Source of the DNA: a virus | Strand: one strand, 5' to 3' | IMG/VR virus record: IMGVR_UViG_3300050021_000841 | Location: 1-49,611 of that record | DNA: 49,611 nucleotides | Shown: one piece after another, positions 1-7,046 of the stretch | Position numbering within the stretch: the first letter of the stretch is position 1 | Layout of the letters: each line of letters opens with the position of its first letter | Notes under the pieces: model-generated | What the model saw: only the letters and a program-made list of their open reading frames with translations | Databases searched by the model: none | Told to the model about the DNA's origin: nothing | Position numbers and translations under genes: made by a program

Positions 1-288
1 ATGAAACGTTGGATCACGGAATTGTGGGAGAAGTTGCGCGGGCGGCGGGCGGCGCCGCGGAGAACGTACTCGATGGCGGGATGGGTCCGCGCCGAGGATG
101 GCATCTACCGGAACGGTACCGAGGAGATCTTTCGGCGGGGGCGCACGTGGGTGAGGGTGAAGGGCGGATTCCCCGACGAATACACGGAGGAGTGTTATCC
201 GACGCTCCATGCGGCGATTAAGCAGGAGCGCATTGAACCGGAGGCTCCGCTTCTCGATCAGGGCGGACAGGAGGATCAGATTGGCTGA
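1..288 (+). CDS. hypothetical protein (95 aa), start uncertain
   Basis: Unrecognised small basic protein; the N-terminal 25 residues are rich in Arg and Lys and the rest is mixed charged/aromatic. It begins with ATG at the first base of the window, so no ribosome binding site can be seen and the true start may lie further left. Its stop overlaps the TTG start of the next gene, the translational coupling seen throughout this operon, which supports it being real. No function is proposed. Confidence 0.55.
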   Translation: MKRWITELWEKLRGRRAAPRRTYSMAGWVRAEDGIYRNGTEEIFRRGRTWVRVKGGFPDEYTEECYPTLHAAIKQERIEPEAPLLDQGGQEDQIG

Positions 289-628
289 AAAAGTGGAGAG
301 CGCGGAATTCGTTCAGGGCCTTCGAGGGTTGGCGGACTTCTATGAAGCAAACCCTCAGATGGAGGTTCCGTCGTATCGGCGGATCAACGTGAATTTCTGG
401 AAAAAGGAGGATTTCGTTGGCGCGATACGGACGATGGCACATGGCGCCACGGTCGAGAAGAAAACGGACGGCGAGAAGGAAATCATGCAGGAACATCACG
501 CCATCCGTCACTTCGGTCCGATTGAACTCGATGCCACGATCAGCAAGTCCGCCGTATGCCGGAAGGTCCGCAAGTTGGTGGAGACGGACGTGTGGGAGTG
601 TCCCGACTCACTGCTTGAGGAGGCGTGA
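281..628 (+). CDS. hypothetical protein, early operon (115 aa)
   Basis: Unrecognised soluble protein. I choose the TTG at 281, preceded by AGGAGG at 270-275 and overlapping the stop of the previous gene. A longer in-frame version from 209 would overlap that gene by 80 bp and adds only Arg-rich, shadow-like residues. The acidic C-terminus ends in GAGGAGG DNA that doubles as the ribosome binding site of the helicase. It lies between a small gene and a helicase in one operon. Confidence 0.65.
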   Translation: MAEKVESAEFVQGLRGLADFYEANPQMEVPSYRRINVNFWKKEDFVGAIRTMAHGATVEKKTDGEKEIMQEHHAIRHFGPIELDATISKSAVCRKVRKLVETDVWECPDSLLEEA

Positions 629-2226
629 TGGGGTCGATTGCGATCAACGGCTCACTCGCGGAGGTGGAGTTCTCGCGCTTCGACCTGGAGGCGTACGGGT
701 TATTTCTGCGGGCGAAGAAACTGCCGGAGTCGCAGATCAGTTACGACTGGGAGCGGGATACGTACAAGCTCTCGACGCCGGCGCGGTTCGCGTCGATGCT
801 CGGGGAGGAGGCGACGGCCGTCACGCGTGAGGAACTGGAGATCCTGTCGTTCCTGTTCGACTATCAGCAATACATCGTCAAGACGGCGCTTGCGGCGCGG
901 CGGTATGCGATCTATGCGGACTGCGGTCTAGGCAAGACGCTGATGTTCCTGGAATGGGCGCGTCATGTGATGGCGGCGACGGGCGGCCGGGTGCTGATCT
1001 TCTCGCCGAACAACGTCATCGAGCAGACGCGTGAGGAGGCGGTGCGCTGGTACGGCGAAGGCCTGCCCGTGGAGCGGATCGAGACACGGGCGGCGCTGGT
1101 GGAATGGTTGAAGCAACCGGGGCCGGGACTCGGGATCACGAACTACGAAAAGATGATCGACGGGTTACTGCCAGAGTTGCGCTACCTGGCGGGGCTGATC
1201 TGCGATGAATCCTCGATCCTGAAGGCGGGCGGCGGGGTAATCAAGTGGAACATCATCAAGAGTTCCAAGGGGATCGAATACAAGCTCTCCTGCACGGCGA
1301 CGCCGGCTCCGAACGACATCATGGAGTACGCGAGCCAGGCGGCGTTTCTGGAGAAGTTGCGCACGGAGGGGGAGATCCTATGGACGTTCTTCACGCGCGA
1401 TAAAAAGGGGAACTGGAAGATCAAGCCGCACGCGCGGGAGGGGTTCTACCGGTTCATGGCGAGCTGGTCAATCTATCTGCGCAACCCGGCGCATTACGGA
1501 TGGGCGGACAACCTCAGCAGTATTCCTCCGCCGGTATTCCATGAGCATAAGATCGCTCCGACCGAGGAGCAGATGGCCGCGGCGATGGGGCTGTTTCATG
1601 ACGCCGGGGCGGGGCTGCTCGGCGACAGTTCGCTCGGCGTGGTGCAACGCGGGAAGCTCTCGCAGATCGCGAAGGGATTCCGGTACGACGTGGCGCCGGG
1701 GGCGAAGAAAAAGCACGCGACGCCGATACGGTCGCTGAAGCCGGATGTCGTGGCGGACCTGATCTACCGGGAGGCGGCGGCCGGACTTCAGGTGCTGGTG
1801 TGGACGGTGTTCGATGAGGAGAGCAATCTCATCGCGGGCCGGCTGAAGGGGCGCGGCGTCAATTTCGCGGTGCTGGATGGCTCGCTGAAGGAGAGCGCGC
1901 GGCTGGAGATCCTGGAGCGGTTCCGGCGCGGCGAATTACAGGCGCTGATCTCTAAGGCTTCGCTGCTCGGCTTCGGGATGAACTTTCAGCACGTGGGGGC
2001 GATGATCTTCTCCGGGTGGGATGACAGTTACGAGCGCTTCTATCAGGCAATCAAGCGGGCATTCCGGTACGGGCAGACGAAATCGGTTCAGATCCACATT
2101 CCGTTTATTCCGGAGTTGGAGGGGCCGATCCTGGAGAACATCCTCCGCAAGAAAGTGAACTTCGAGGCGGACGCGGAGGAGCAGGAGCGGTATTACAAGC
2201 TGGCATTGGAAGGGATGGCGGCATGA
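628..2226 (+). CDS. SNF2-like DEAD/DEAH helicase
   Basis: Superfamily 2 ATPase/helicase, presumably a DNA translocase in replication or recombination. Visible motifs: Walker A DCGLGKT (residues 98-104), motif II DESS (193-196), motif III in CTATPAPND, motif V around GFGMNFQ, and motif VI QAIKRAFRYGQ (473-483), the QxxxRxxRxGQ form typical of SNF2/SSL2-like proteins. At 532 residues it is a compact phage version with no extra nuclease domain seen. GTG at 625 would also work, but ATG 628 has better spacing from GAGGAGG (617-623). The downstream gene starts inside its stop codon (ATGA). Confidence 0.9.
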   Translation: MGSIAINGSLAEVEFSRFDLEAYGLFLRAKKLPESQISYDWERDTYKLSTPARFASMLGEEATAVTREELEILSFLFDYQQYIVKTALAARRYAIYADCGLGKTLMFLEWARHVMAATGGRVLIFSPNNVIEQTREEAVRWYGEGLPVERIETRAALVEWLKQPGPGLGITNYEKMIDGLLPELRYLAGLICDESSILKAGGGVIKWNIIKSSKGIEYKLSCTATPAPNDIMEYASQAAFLEKLRTEGEILWTFFTRDKKGNWKIKPHAREGFYRFMASWSIYLRNPAHYGWADNLSSIPPPVFHEHKIAPTEEQMAAAMGLFHDAGAGLLGDSSLGVVQRGKLSQIAKGFRYDVAPGAKKKHATPIRSLKPDVVADLIYREAAAGLQVLVWTVFDEESNLIAGRLKGRGVNFAVLDGSLKESARLEILERFRRGELQALISKASLLGFGMNFQHVGAMIFSGWDDSYERFYQAIKRAFRYGQTKSVQIHIPFIPELEGPILENILRKKVNFEADAEEQERYYKLALEGMAA

Positions 2227-2474
2227 CGCACGTACCTGATTGTGACAAGACGCCGCGGCGGGGAAAGATGATCGCGCTCTGTGGCGAGGAGGTATCGATC
2301 CGTAAGGCGGTGACGGACTTCCCGTCGTGTCCGGGTTGCGCGCCGCATTGCACGGAGGCTGCGGATGTCCTGGCGCTGATCAGAACCATTACGGAATGGA
2401 GTGACCTGATGCTCGAACGGTGGTGCTTTATCCGAGCACAGAAGGCGCTGTCGCGTAGGCGGTGGCGGAAATGA
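2223..2474 (+). CDS. hypothetical Cys-containing protein (83 aa)
   Basis: Small protein of unknown function with five cysteines (C8, C20, C36, C39, C43); the cluster CPGCAPHC near residues 36-43 could hold a metal. It is coupled on both sides by 4-bp ATGA overlaps with the helicase and the DUF4326 gene, so it is probably translated as part of the same operon. No family is recognised. Confidence 0.65.
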   Translation: MTHVPDCDKTPRRGKMIALCGEEVSIRKAVTDFPSCPGCAPHCTEAADVLALIRTITEWSDLMLERWCFIRAQKALSRRRWRK

Positions 2475-2848
2475 TGTGCGGAACGTGGATTGTGACCGGC
2501 TGTGAGCGGGAGATCACGTGCGAGGCGTGCTGTTGTTGCGATCAGCACTGCCAGTGCAAGAAGACTCGCGTCGTGAATCGCCGGAAGGGGCCGTTCGACG
2601 TGTACATCGGGCGGCCGGGACCGTGGGGGAATCCGTTCAGTCACATGGAAGGGACACTCGCGGAGTTCAAGGTGGCGAGCAGGGCGGAGGCGGTGTCGAA
2701 GTTCCGGGAGTGGTTCCTCGGGCAACCGGCGCTGGTGGAGCGTGCGCGGCGGGAATTGCGAGGGAAGGTGCTCGGATGCTGGTGTAAGCCGGCTTCGTGT
2801 CACGGCGATGTGATCGCGGAGATTATCGATCAGGAGATGGGGCAATGA
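2471..2848 (+). CDS. DUF4326 domain protein
   Basis: Contains the hallmark pieces of DUF4326: VYIGRPGPWGNPF in the middle and LGCWCKPASCHGDV near the C-terminus, a small phage and bacterial domain of unknown function. The N-terminal 35 residues add an unusual cysteine cluster (CEACCCCDQHCQCK), probably a zinc-binding extension. ATG 2471 overlaps the preceding stop; a GTG at 2462 would lengthen it by three residues. It lies directly before a DNA methyltransferase, which starts within its stop codon. Confidence 0.85.
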   Translation: MMCGTWIVTGCEREITCEACCCCDQHCQCKKTRVVNRRKGPFDVYIGRPGPWGNPFSHMEGTLAEFKVASRAEAVSKFREWFLGQPALVERARRELRGKVLGCWCKPASCHGDVIAEIIDQEMGQ

Positions 2849-3783
2849 CGGCGAAGATCTGGAATGAAGACACGATACCGGGGATGGCGGGGCGGTTGGA
2901 GCCGGAGTCCGTTGACCTGGCGGTGACCTCGGTACCGTTCGGCGCCCTATTCATGTACAGCGGGAAGAACGCGGACATCGGCAACAACCCGGATGGGACC
3001 GATATGCGGGCGTCGCAGTTCGGCTTGCACATGCGGTTTTTTATTGAGCAACTGCTCCGGGTGATGAAGCCAGGGCGGAACGTGTGCATCCACATTCAGC
3101 AACTCCTCCGGTACAAAAATCAGCACGGGTACATGGGGCGGCGGGACTTCCGCGGGGCGATTGTAGATCTGTTCGAGACGGGCGGGTTTGAGTGGATCGG
3201 CGAGGTGTCGATTCCCAAGAATCCGCAGATCATCGCGAAGCGGCTCAACCTGCATAGCCTGATGTTCGAGACCGGGCGGCGGAACTCCACGAAGCTCGCG
3301 CCGGCGGTGAATGACTACGTGATGATCTTCACGAAGCCGGGAGATCCGGAGGTCCCGGTGAAGTGCCTGTACGATGCGGTCAAGAATCCGGCCGGATGGG
3401 TGAGCCAGGAGGAGTGGATCTCATGGGCGCACGGGGTGTGGACCGACATTCGCGAGACGGACGTGTTGGATGGGTGGAAATCGGCGCGGGAGACGAATGA
3501 GGAGAAGCACGTCTGTCCGCTCCAGTTGGAGGTAATCCGGCGGTGCGTCCGGCTGTACACGAACGCGGGAGAGCTGGTGCTCGATCCGTTCATGGGGATC
3601 GGATCAACGGCTTGCGTGGCGGTCGAACAGGGGCGGGATGCGGTGGGGTTCGAGTTGAAGGAGAGCTACCACTCGCAGGCGGAGCGGAACGTGGTGAAGT
3701 GGCTGGAAGGTCCGCAGACGGACCAGCAAGACCTGTTCGCGCCTGAGGATGAGGTTGAAGTAGAAGCCGAACAGGTGGTGTAA
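2845..3783 (+). CDS. DNA methyltransferase, beta class (N4/N6 type)
   Basis: Predicted S-adenosylmethionine-dependent N6-adenine or N4-cytosine DNA methyltransferase. Motif IV comes first as TSVPF (residues 28-32) and the AdoMet motif I comes last as LDPFMGIGST (246-255), with about 210 residues between them for target recognition; this IV-TRD-I order defines the beta class. Motif IV is unusual, TSVPF instead of (D/N/S)PPY, so activity and base specificity are uncertain. No restriction endonuclease partner is next to it, so it is an orphan that could protect phage DNA or act in regulation. It ends the first early operon. Confidence 0.88.
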   Translation: MTAKIWNEDTIPGMAGRLEPESVDLAVTSVPFGALFMYSGKNADIGNNPDGTDMRASQFGLHMRFFIEQLLRVMKPGRNVCIHIQQLLRYKNQHGYMGRRDFRGAIVDLFETGGFEWIGEVSIPKNPQIIAKRLNLHSLMFETGRRNSTKLAPAVNDYVMIFTKPGDPEVPVKCLYDAVKNPAGWVSQEEWISWAHGVWTDIRETDVLDGWKSARETNEEKHVCPLQLEVIRRCVRLYTNAGELVLDPFMGIGSTACVAVEQGRDAVGFELKESYHSQAERNVVKWLEGPQTDQQDLFAPEDEVEVEAEQVV

Positions 3784-3995
3784 GGTCGCGGTTGTCGGGT
3801 GGTTGTCGGGGCGTGGTTGTCACCGTGGTACCACCCGTGGCGGAGCTTGAAACTGGTTGCCTATACTTCAGTTGGGTGCAAGTGAATTGCTAGTTGACTT
3901 GAAGTTAACTGCCAAGTCAAACGAGGTCAACAAGCGGTTAGCTCCTATGTATATGTAGTGTCTTTGTTCTTAAGTTCCTAAAAAGGCAAAAAGCG
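3784..3995 (+). promoter_or_regulatory. 212-bp regulatory gap upstream of the sigma-factor gene
   Basis: No credible gene. The left part has three direct GGTTGTC copies (3790, 3801, 3815). The right part is AT-rich and holds a perfect 8-bp inverted repeat, TTGACTTG (3894-3901) and CAAGTCAA (3913-3920), around an inner AGTTAACT palindrome (3903-3910), with one more GTCAA half-site at 3926. It probably carries the promoter and operator for the sigma-factor operon. I cannot point to a convincing -35/-10 pair, and a regulator is only inferred. Confidence 0.6.
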
Positions 3996-4604
3996 ATGGA
4001 AACGGTAACGGCGGGAGTGTGTCTGGATTACATGGCGATCTCAAGGCGGGCCATCGGGACGCTTCAGCGGAGGGGCGTCTGTGAATGGCTGGAGCGTGAG
4101 GAACTGATCGCGGAAGGCTGCCTGGCGTTATCCACGGTACGGCCGGATTCGGAGGCGCTGGCGGTGATTGTCGCGCGGCGCGCCATGATCGACGCGGTAC
4201 GGAAGAACGAACGCCGGGAGCGCGGTCGGGTGGAAGTGCGGGGCAGTGGCACGGATGGCGCCGAGGAGGCTTCGGACGGGGATCAGTGGGACGCGACGGT
4301 CTACGGCAAACAGAAACTGCAACCCGCCAACACTCACCCGGATCTCTGGGAAGCGATGAAGGCTCTGCCAGCGCGTGAGTATCAGGCGATCACGCTGATT
4401 TACTGGGGCGGCAAGACTCAGGCGGATGTCGCGGTTGAGATGGGGGTGTCGCGTCCGCGCGTGGCTCAGATCATCGCAAGCGCAGAAAAAAAGATTCAGA
4501 ACGCTCTTACAAATCGCACTCCTCATACGATTACTCAAGTGAGGGGGAAAGAAGCTACTGCGGACCGTCCTATCGGGCGGAACGGAGGAGGCGAAGGCCG
4601 GTAA
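3996..4604 (+). CDS. sigma-70-like RNA polymerase sigma factor
   Basis: Small sigma-70-family protein of 202 residues. The N-terminal half (about 30-78) resembles a reduced region 2, with LIAEGCLAL and the basic RRAMIDAVRKNER helix. A region 4 helix-turn-helix spans about 125-172, with the recognition part GVSRPRVAQIIASAEKKI. It probably directs host RNA polymerase to a set of phage promoters, perhaps the late genes that start about 3 kb downstream. Only a weak ribosome binding site precedes ATG 3996. It is the first gene after a repeat-rich control region and starts an operon with the next two genes. Confidence 0.82.
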   Translation: METVTAGVCLDYMAISRRAIGTLQRRGVCEWLEREELIAEGCLALSTVRPDSEALAVIVARRAMIDAVRKNERRERGRVEVRGSGTDGAEEASDGDQWDATVYGKQKLQPANTHPDLWEAMKALPAREYQAITLIYWGGKTQADVAVEMGVSRPRVAQIIASAEKKIQNALTNRTPHTITQVRGKEATADRPIGRNGGGEGR

Positions 4605-4921
4605 TGAGCTTCCAATTCCCAGAACGCAAGATTCCCCCCTCGACTTCACCTTCAGGCAACACGTACCCGGCTCTACTGGTGATGCGAGAGACGGCAGAGA
4701 TTCCGACTGCGGTTGATTCGGACACGCGAGACAGGGCGGCTCGGCGGATTACGCGCAACGTGCTCGATAACTTCTGGTTGGATATCGAGGATACTTCGTC
4801 CGCTCCGTTCCTACAACTGATGGACCGCGCCGGATACAACGAGTGCGCACGTAAGAATCGGGAACGAATCGCGCGAGAGTGCAATTCCGACAACCGGCTG
4901 TTGTTTCGGAAGGTGTCGTAA
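4604..4921 (+). CDS. hypothetical protein (105 aa)
   Basis: Unrecognised protein. The N-terminal 25 residues are Pro/Ser-rich, and the rest looks helical and charged (RDRAARRITRNVLDNF). Its ATG shares a base with the sigma-factor stop (TAATG), so the two are translationally coupled. That suggests, without proving it, a role linked to the sigma factor. Confidence 0.65.
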   Translation: MSFQFPERKIPPSTSPSGNTYPALLVMRETAEIPTAVDSDTRDRAARRITRNVLDNFWLDIEDTSSAPFLQLMDRAGYNECARKNRERIARECNSDNRLLFRKVS

Positions 4922-5094
4922 TGGCGCGGAAGACGGGCGCGATATCGGTTGAGGGCGAGACGGTGCATCCGCACTTCATGGAGTTGGCGAACGCGGCTGA
5001 GGATCGGCTGATTAAGCTGATCGACGGCGGCGAGGATCTGGCGGAGTGGTACTGGCGGCCGGATCTGCGGGACGTGATGCGCGGAGACGCTTAA
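4921..5094 (+). CDS. hypothetical small acidic protein (57 aa)
   Basis: Small protein of unknown function, coupled to the previous gene by TAATG. A helical acidic stretch (residues 19-40) is followed by WYWRPDLRDVM. An in-frame upstream start at 4879 exists but lies inside the preceding gene. It is the last gene before the long structured non-coding region. Confidence 0.6.
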   Translation: MARKTGAISVEGETVHPHFMELANAAEDRLIKLIDGGEDLAEWYWRPDLRDVMRGDA

Positions 5095-5860
5095 GCAGCG
5101 GACGCGGGATCACGGGGCGTCGGGGATTTCCGGTAGCTACGACGGGATAAACTCGCAACCGGGCCATTTCGCGGTAGTGGCATGGGGTGTACGTGATACT
5201 GCATAAGCGCCATGAAGCGCAAAAGGCGTAAGGGCTGCCTGGAATGCCAAGACAGCCGGGATAGACCGGCACTGAGGGGACAACTGGCTTTACCTGATTC
5301 TAAGCAACCCCGCAAATGCGACCAATCAGGAGGTTTCTTCGCTCCCTCCGGGACGGGTATAAATAGGCCGTCTGGTTAAAGCGTGGTGACTTTTGCGGCG
5401 TTGGGTTTCAATACGAAACTCACCAAAATTCCTTGTAACCGTGGGTAGGCGAGACACGGCCGGACCGATGTACCGGGGATGGCATCGGCGCACAATGCGG
5501 CGGGGGCGAAACGTCCACCGCGCGGATTCTCATAAGAGGGGACACCTGCAAGGGGTGATGAGTGAAATCCCCGTTTCCCGTGGCGAGCCGAGACGGTAGC
5601 GAAATCCGGGCGAACTGCCAGAGATAGCAACTGCGCTTCAGCCTGTCAGTAGGCAACACCTTCGCGCGGGCATGAACATTGAAAACATTAAACCACGATG
5701 ACTGATAGCGATTGAGACCCGGTACCGCAGAGTTAAATATGCCGATCAAGCAACCCAAGGCGGGCTGCGCGGCTCCAGGTAACGGGACTAAGCGTTAAAT
5801 CTCAACCGTACAAATGCGGGGCGGTCGGACTTGAAATCCGATTCGCCCCGCGCCGGTATT
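5095..5860 (+). ncRNA. candidate large structured non-coding RNA (about 770 nt)
   Basis: No ORF here looks like a protein, and base composition differs from the flanking genes. Perfect or near-perfect helices follow one another: 5233-5237/5253-5257; 5293-5299/5324-5330 enclosing 5311-5313/5318-5320; 5384-5389/5420-5425 enclosing 5405-5409/5415-5419; 5439-5443/5455-5459; 5465-5470/5483-5488; 5497-5500/5518-5521 enclosing 5504-5508/5512-5516; 5524-5533/5558-5570 (10 bp, 3-nt bulge) enclosing 5543-5546/5554-5557; 5595-5599/5615-5619; 5641-5644/5651-5654; and a strong 3' hairpin. Two helices use G-U pairs (5506-5514, 5597-5617) that would be A-C mismatches on the other strand, favouring + transcription. 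Large phage RNAs such as GOLLD and ROOL have similar size and context, but I cannot match either consensus. Group I and II intron cores and tRNA arms were looked for and not seen. Ends are approximate. Confidence 0.6.
5816..5851 (+). terminator. strong hairpin at the 3' end of the non-coding region
   Basis: GCGGGGCG (5816-5823) pairs perfectly with CGCCCCGC (5844-5851). An inner TCGGA/TCCGA helix (5825-5829/5837-5841) closes a 7-base loop CTTGAAA. No T-run follows. It probably closes or terminates the preceding RNA. The inner arm happens to look like a tRNA-Ser(UGA) anticodon arm, but no D or T arm is present. Confidence 0.6.
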
Positions 5861-5864
5861 TCCG

Positions 5865-6140
5865 ATGGCTCATTGCTTCGACATAGTAATGCGGTGGGTC
5901 GGATGGACGGTGGATGCCGACGTGGTTGACGCGTGCCATTTCCTCGAAGAGCGCGGGTATGAGTACCTGATCGACTTCGGGATAGAGAATGCTCACCGAT
6001 TGGCGGGCGAAGTGATTTTCGGATATGCCGAAGCGCCCTACTCCAGTATTCCGCGGCCGGATCGAGCAGGGGCGCATCGGCCTGGAACGCCGAGAGGACT
6101 TCGCCGCACTGATCGCAAGGTTAGAGGGCACCGAGATTGA
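5865..6140 (+). CDS. doubtful hypothetical protein (91 aa) overlapping the NinB-like gene
   Basis: The first 55 or so residues look protein-like (alternating hydrophobic and acidic), but the C-terminal third, which overlaps the NinB-like gene by 116 bp, reads like an out-of-frame shadow rich in Pro, Arg and Gly. No clear ribosome binding site precedes ATG 5865. It may be a short real gene, a gene whose end was lost by a frameshift, or chance. Confidence 0.35.
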   Translation: MAHCFDIVMRWVGWTVDADVVDACHFLEERGYEYLIDFGIENAHRLAGEVIFGYAEAPYSSIPRPDRAGAHRPGTPRGLRRTDRKVRGHRD

Positions 6141-6423
6141 CCTCCGGCTGAGCAAGCATCGCAACGCGCGGTCGATCAGCCAGAACGCCTACTACTGGGC
6201 GGTGGTGATTCCGCTACTCGCTGAGCACTGCGGGTACGAGGATGAGGAGATGCACGCGGCGCTCAAGTGGCGCTTCTTGCAGAAGCATGACGGCGGGCCA
6301 TTGCCCACGGTAAAGAGCACGGCGAGCCTGAGCACGGCAGAGTTCACGGATTACATCGAGCGGGTGAGGATGCTGGCGGCTGAGATGGGTTGCTCGATAC
6401 CGGGGCCGGGACAAGCGGAATGA
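6025..6423 (+). CDS. NinB-like recombination protein
   Basis: Resembles phage NinB (Orf) proteins, ssDNA-binding mediators that help recombinases in lambdoid phages. The N-terminus VFRGRIEQGRIGL followed by RSISQNAYYWAVVIPLL and a helical C-terminal half (EEMHAALKWRFL) is the usual pattern, and 132 residues is near the normal length. It is followed by coupled genes including an HNH nuclease, matching the 'nin' style of recombination cluster. Confidence 0.7.
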   Translation: MPKRPTPVFRGRIEQGRIGLERREDFAALIARLEGTEIDLRLSKHRNARSISQNAYYWAVVIPLLAEHCGYEDEEMHAALKWRFLQKHDGGPLPTVKSTASLSTAEFTDYIERVRMLAAEMGCSIPGPGQAE

Positions 6424-6635
6424 GCCAAAGAATAGAGATCAAGCTCGACAAGGGCCAATCGATTGAGGTGTACGCGCCGTACGGCGGAGGCATCCAACTG
6501 TCCCTGACGGCTACCGGGGATGGACTGAAGGTAGTCTCCCACGCGTCACGGCTGAGGATCGCTGAGCGGCGTACCGAGTACAGCCGTGAATGGACGCTCT
6601 CAAGGGACGAAGAGCACGGCTTCGACCGAACGTGA
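6420..6635 (+). CDS. hypothetical protein (71 aa)
   Basis: Unrecognised small protein. The first half predicts beta-strands (IEIKLDKGQSIEVY, IQLSLTAT) and the end is charged. I use ATG 6420, which overlaps the NinB-like stop (ATGA); an in-frame ATG at 6390 lies inside that gene. The HNH gene begins at or inside its end. Confidence 0.6.
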   Translation: MSQRIEIKLDKGQSIEVYAPYGGGIQLSLTATGDGLKVVSHASRLRIAERRTEYSREWTLSRDEEHGFDRT

Positions 6636-6928
6636 CGGTGGGGCGTGACGGGCGGTACCTGGCGTGGATACGGACGCTTCCCTGTCTGGTGTGCGGTAGA
6701 GCATCGGAGGCGCATCACACGGGGCCGCATGGACTCGGCAAGAAGGCGGACGATTCGACGGCGATCCCGCTATGTACCGAGCACCACACGATGGGGCAGT
6801 CTGCATACCACAGGATAGGGCGGGTACGGTTCGAGCAGCGGTTCGGGGTGGTGATCGCGGATGTTGTGCGTCGGTTGAACCTCCGATGGAGGGAGCGGTT
6901 ACAGGAAGGCTCATGCCTCAGGGGGTAG
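6632..6928 (+). CDS. HNH-type nuclease, YbcO/DUF968/Ref-like
   Basis: Small zinc-dependent nuclease-like protein. Near the N-terminus it has YLAWIRTLPCLVCGRASEAHH and then PLCTEHHTMGQ: paired Cys (CLVC, plus one C) and HH motifs, the beta-beta-alpha metal finger of YbcO, DUF968 and P1 Ref proteins, which act in phage recombination. I prefer GTG 6632, which overlaps the preceding stop (GTGA) and gives a normal N-terminus; ATG 6590 would add 14 Arg-rich residues. Neither has a good ribosome binding site. Confidence 0.75.
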   Translation: MTVGRDGRYLAWIRTLPCLVCGRASEAHHTGPHGLGKKADDSTAIPLCTEHHTMGQSAYHRIGRVRFEQRFGVVIADVVRRLNLRWRERLQEGSCLRG

Positions 6929-7046
6929 GGGGGTGCATGGGTCCTTCCCGGCAGGTGACCGGGTGCGGGTTAATTAATGGCGCTGTTTTCCTAGCGACAA
7001 CTAATTCTGGTGGGTTGTCGGGTTGTCACTTTAAGGTTGTCACGCT
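6929..7046 (+). promoter_or_regulatory. candidate packaging (cos/pac) or control site upstream of small terminase
   Basis: This gap holds three direct GGTTGTC copies (7013-7019, 7021-7027, 7035-7041) and one inverted GACAAC (6996-7001), next to an AT-rich TTAATTAA tract (6969-6976). Two more inverted GACAACC copies lie within the start of the terminase gene (7130-7136, 7170-7176). In lambda, repeated small-terminase binding sites (cosB) and an IHF site lie just before Nu1. By that analogy this may be the packaging site; a transcription operator is the alternative, because the same motif trio occurs at 3790-3821. Confidence 0.5.

Noticed and set aside
5358-5364. TATAAAT as a -10 promoter box
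   Set aside because: The best upstream -35 candidate (TTTCTT) is poor, and the sequence lies inside the helical region, so it is not called a promoter.
5420-5758. 112-residue leftward frame in the structured region
   Set aside because: Composition is not protein-like, there is no ribosome binding site, and it crosses several strong helices.
5816-5851. tRNA-Ser(UGA), because of the TCGGA-CTTGAAA-TCCGA arm
   Set aside because: The flanking sequence forms one long hairpin with the arm; there is no D arm, T arm with TTCRA loop, or acceptor stem.
5095-5864. Group I or group II intron, or tmRNA, in the structured region
   Set aside because: I found no domain V-like hairpin, no P7-type core sequence, no tmRNA ends with a T-loop, and the flanking genes are not two halves of one gene.
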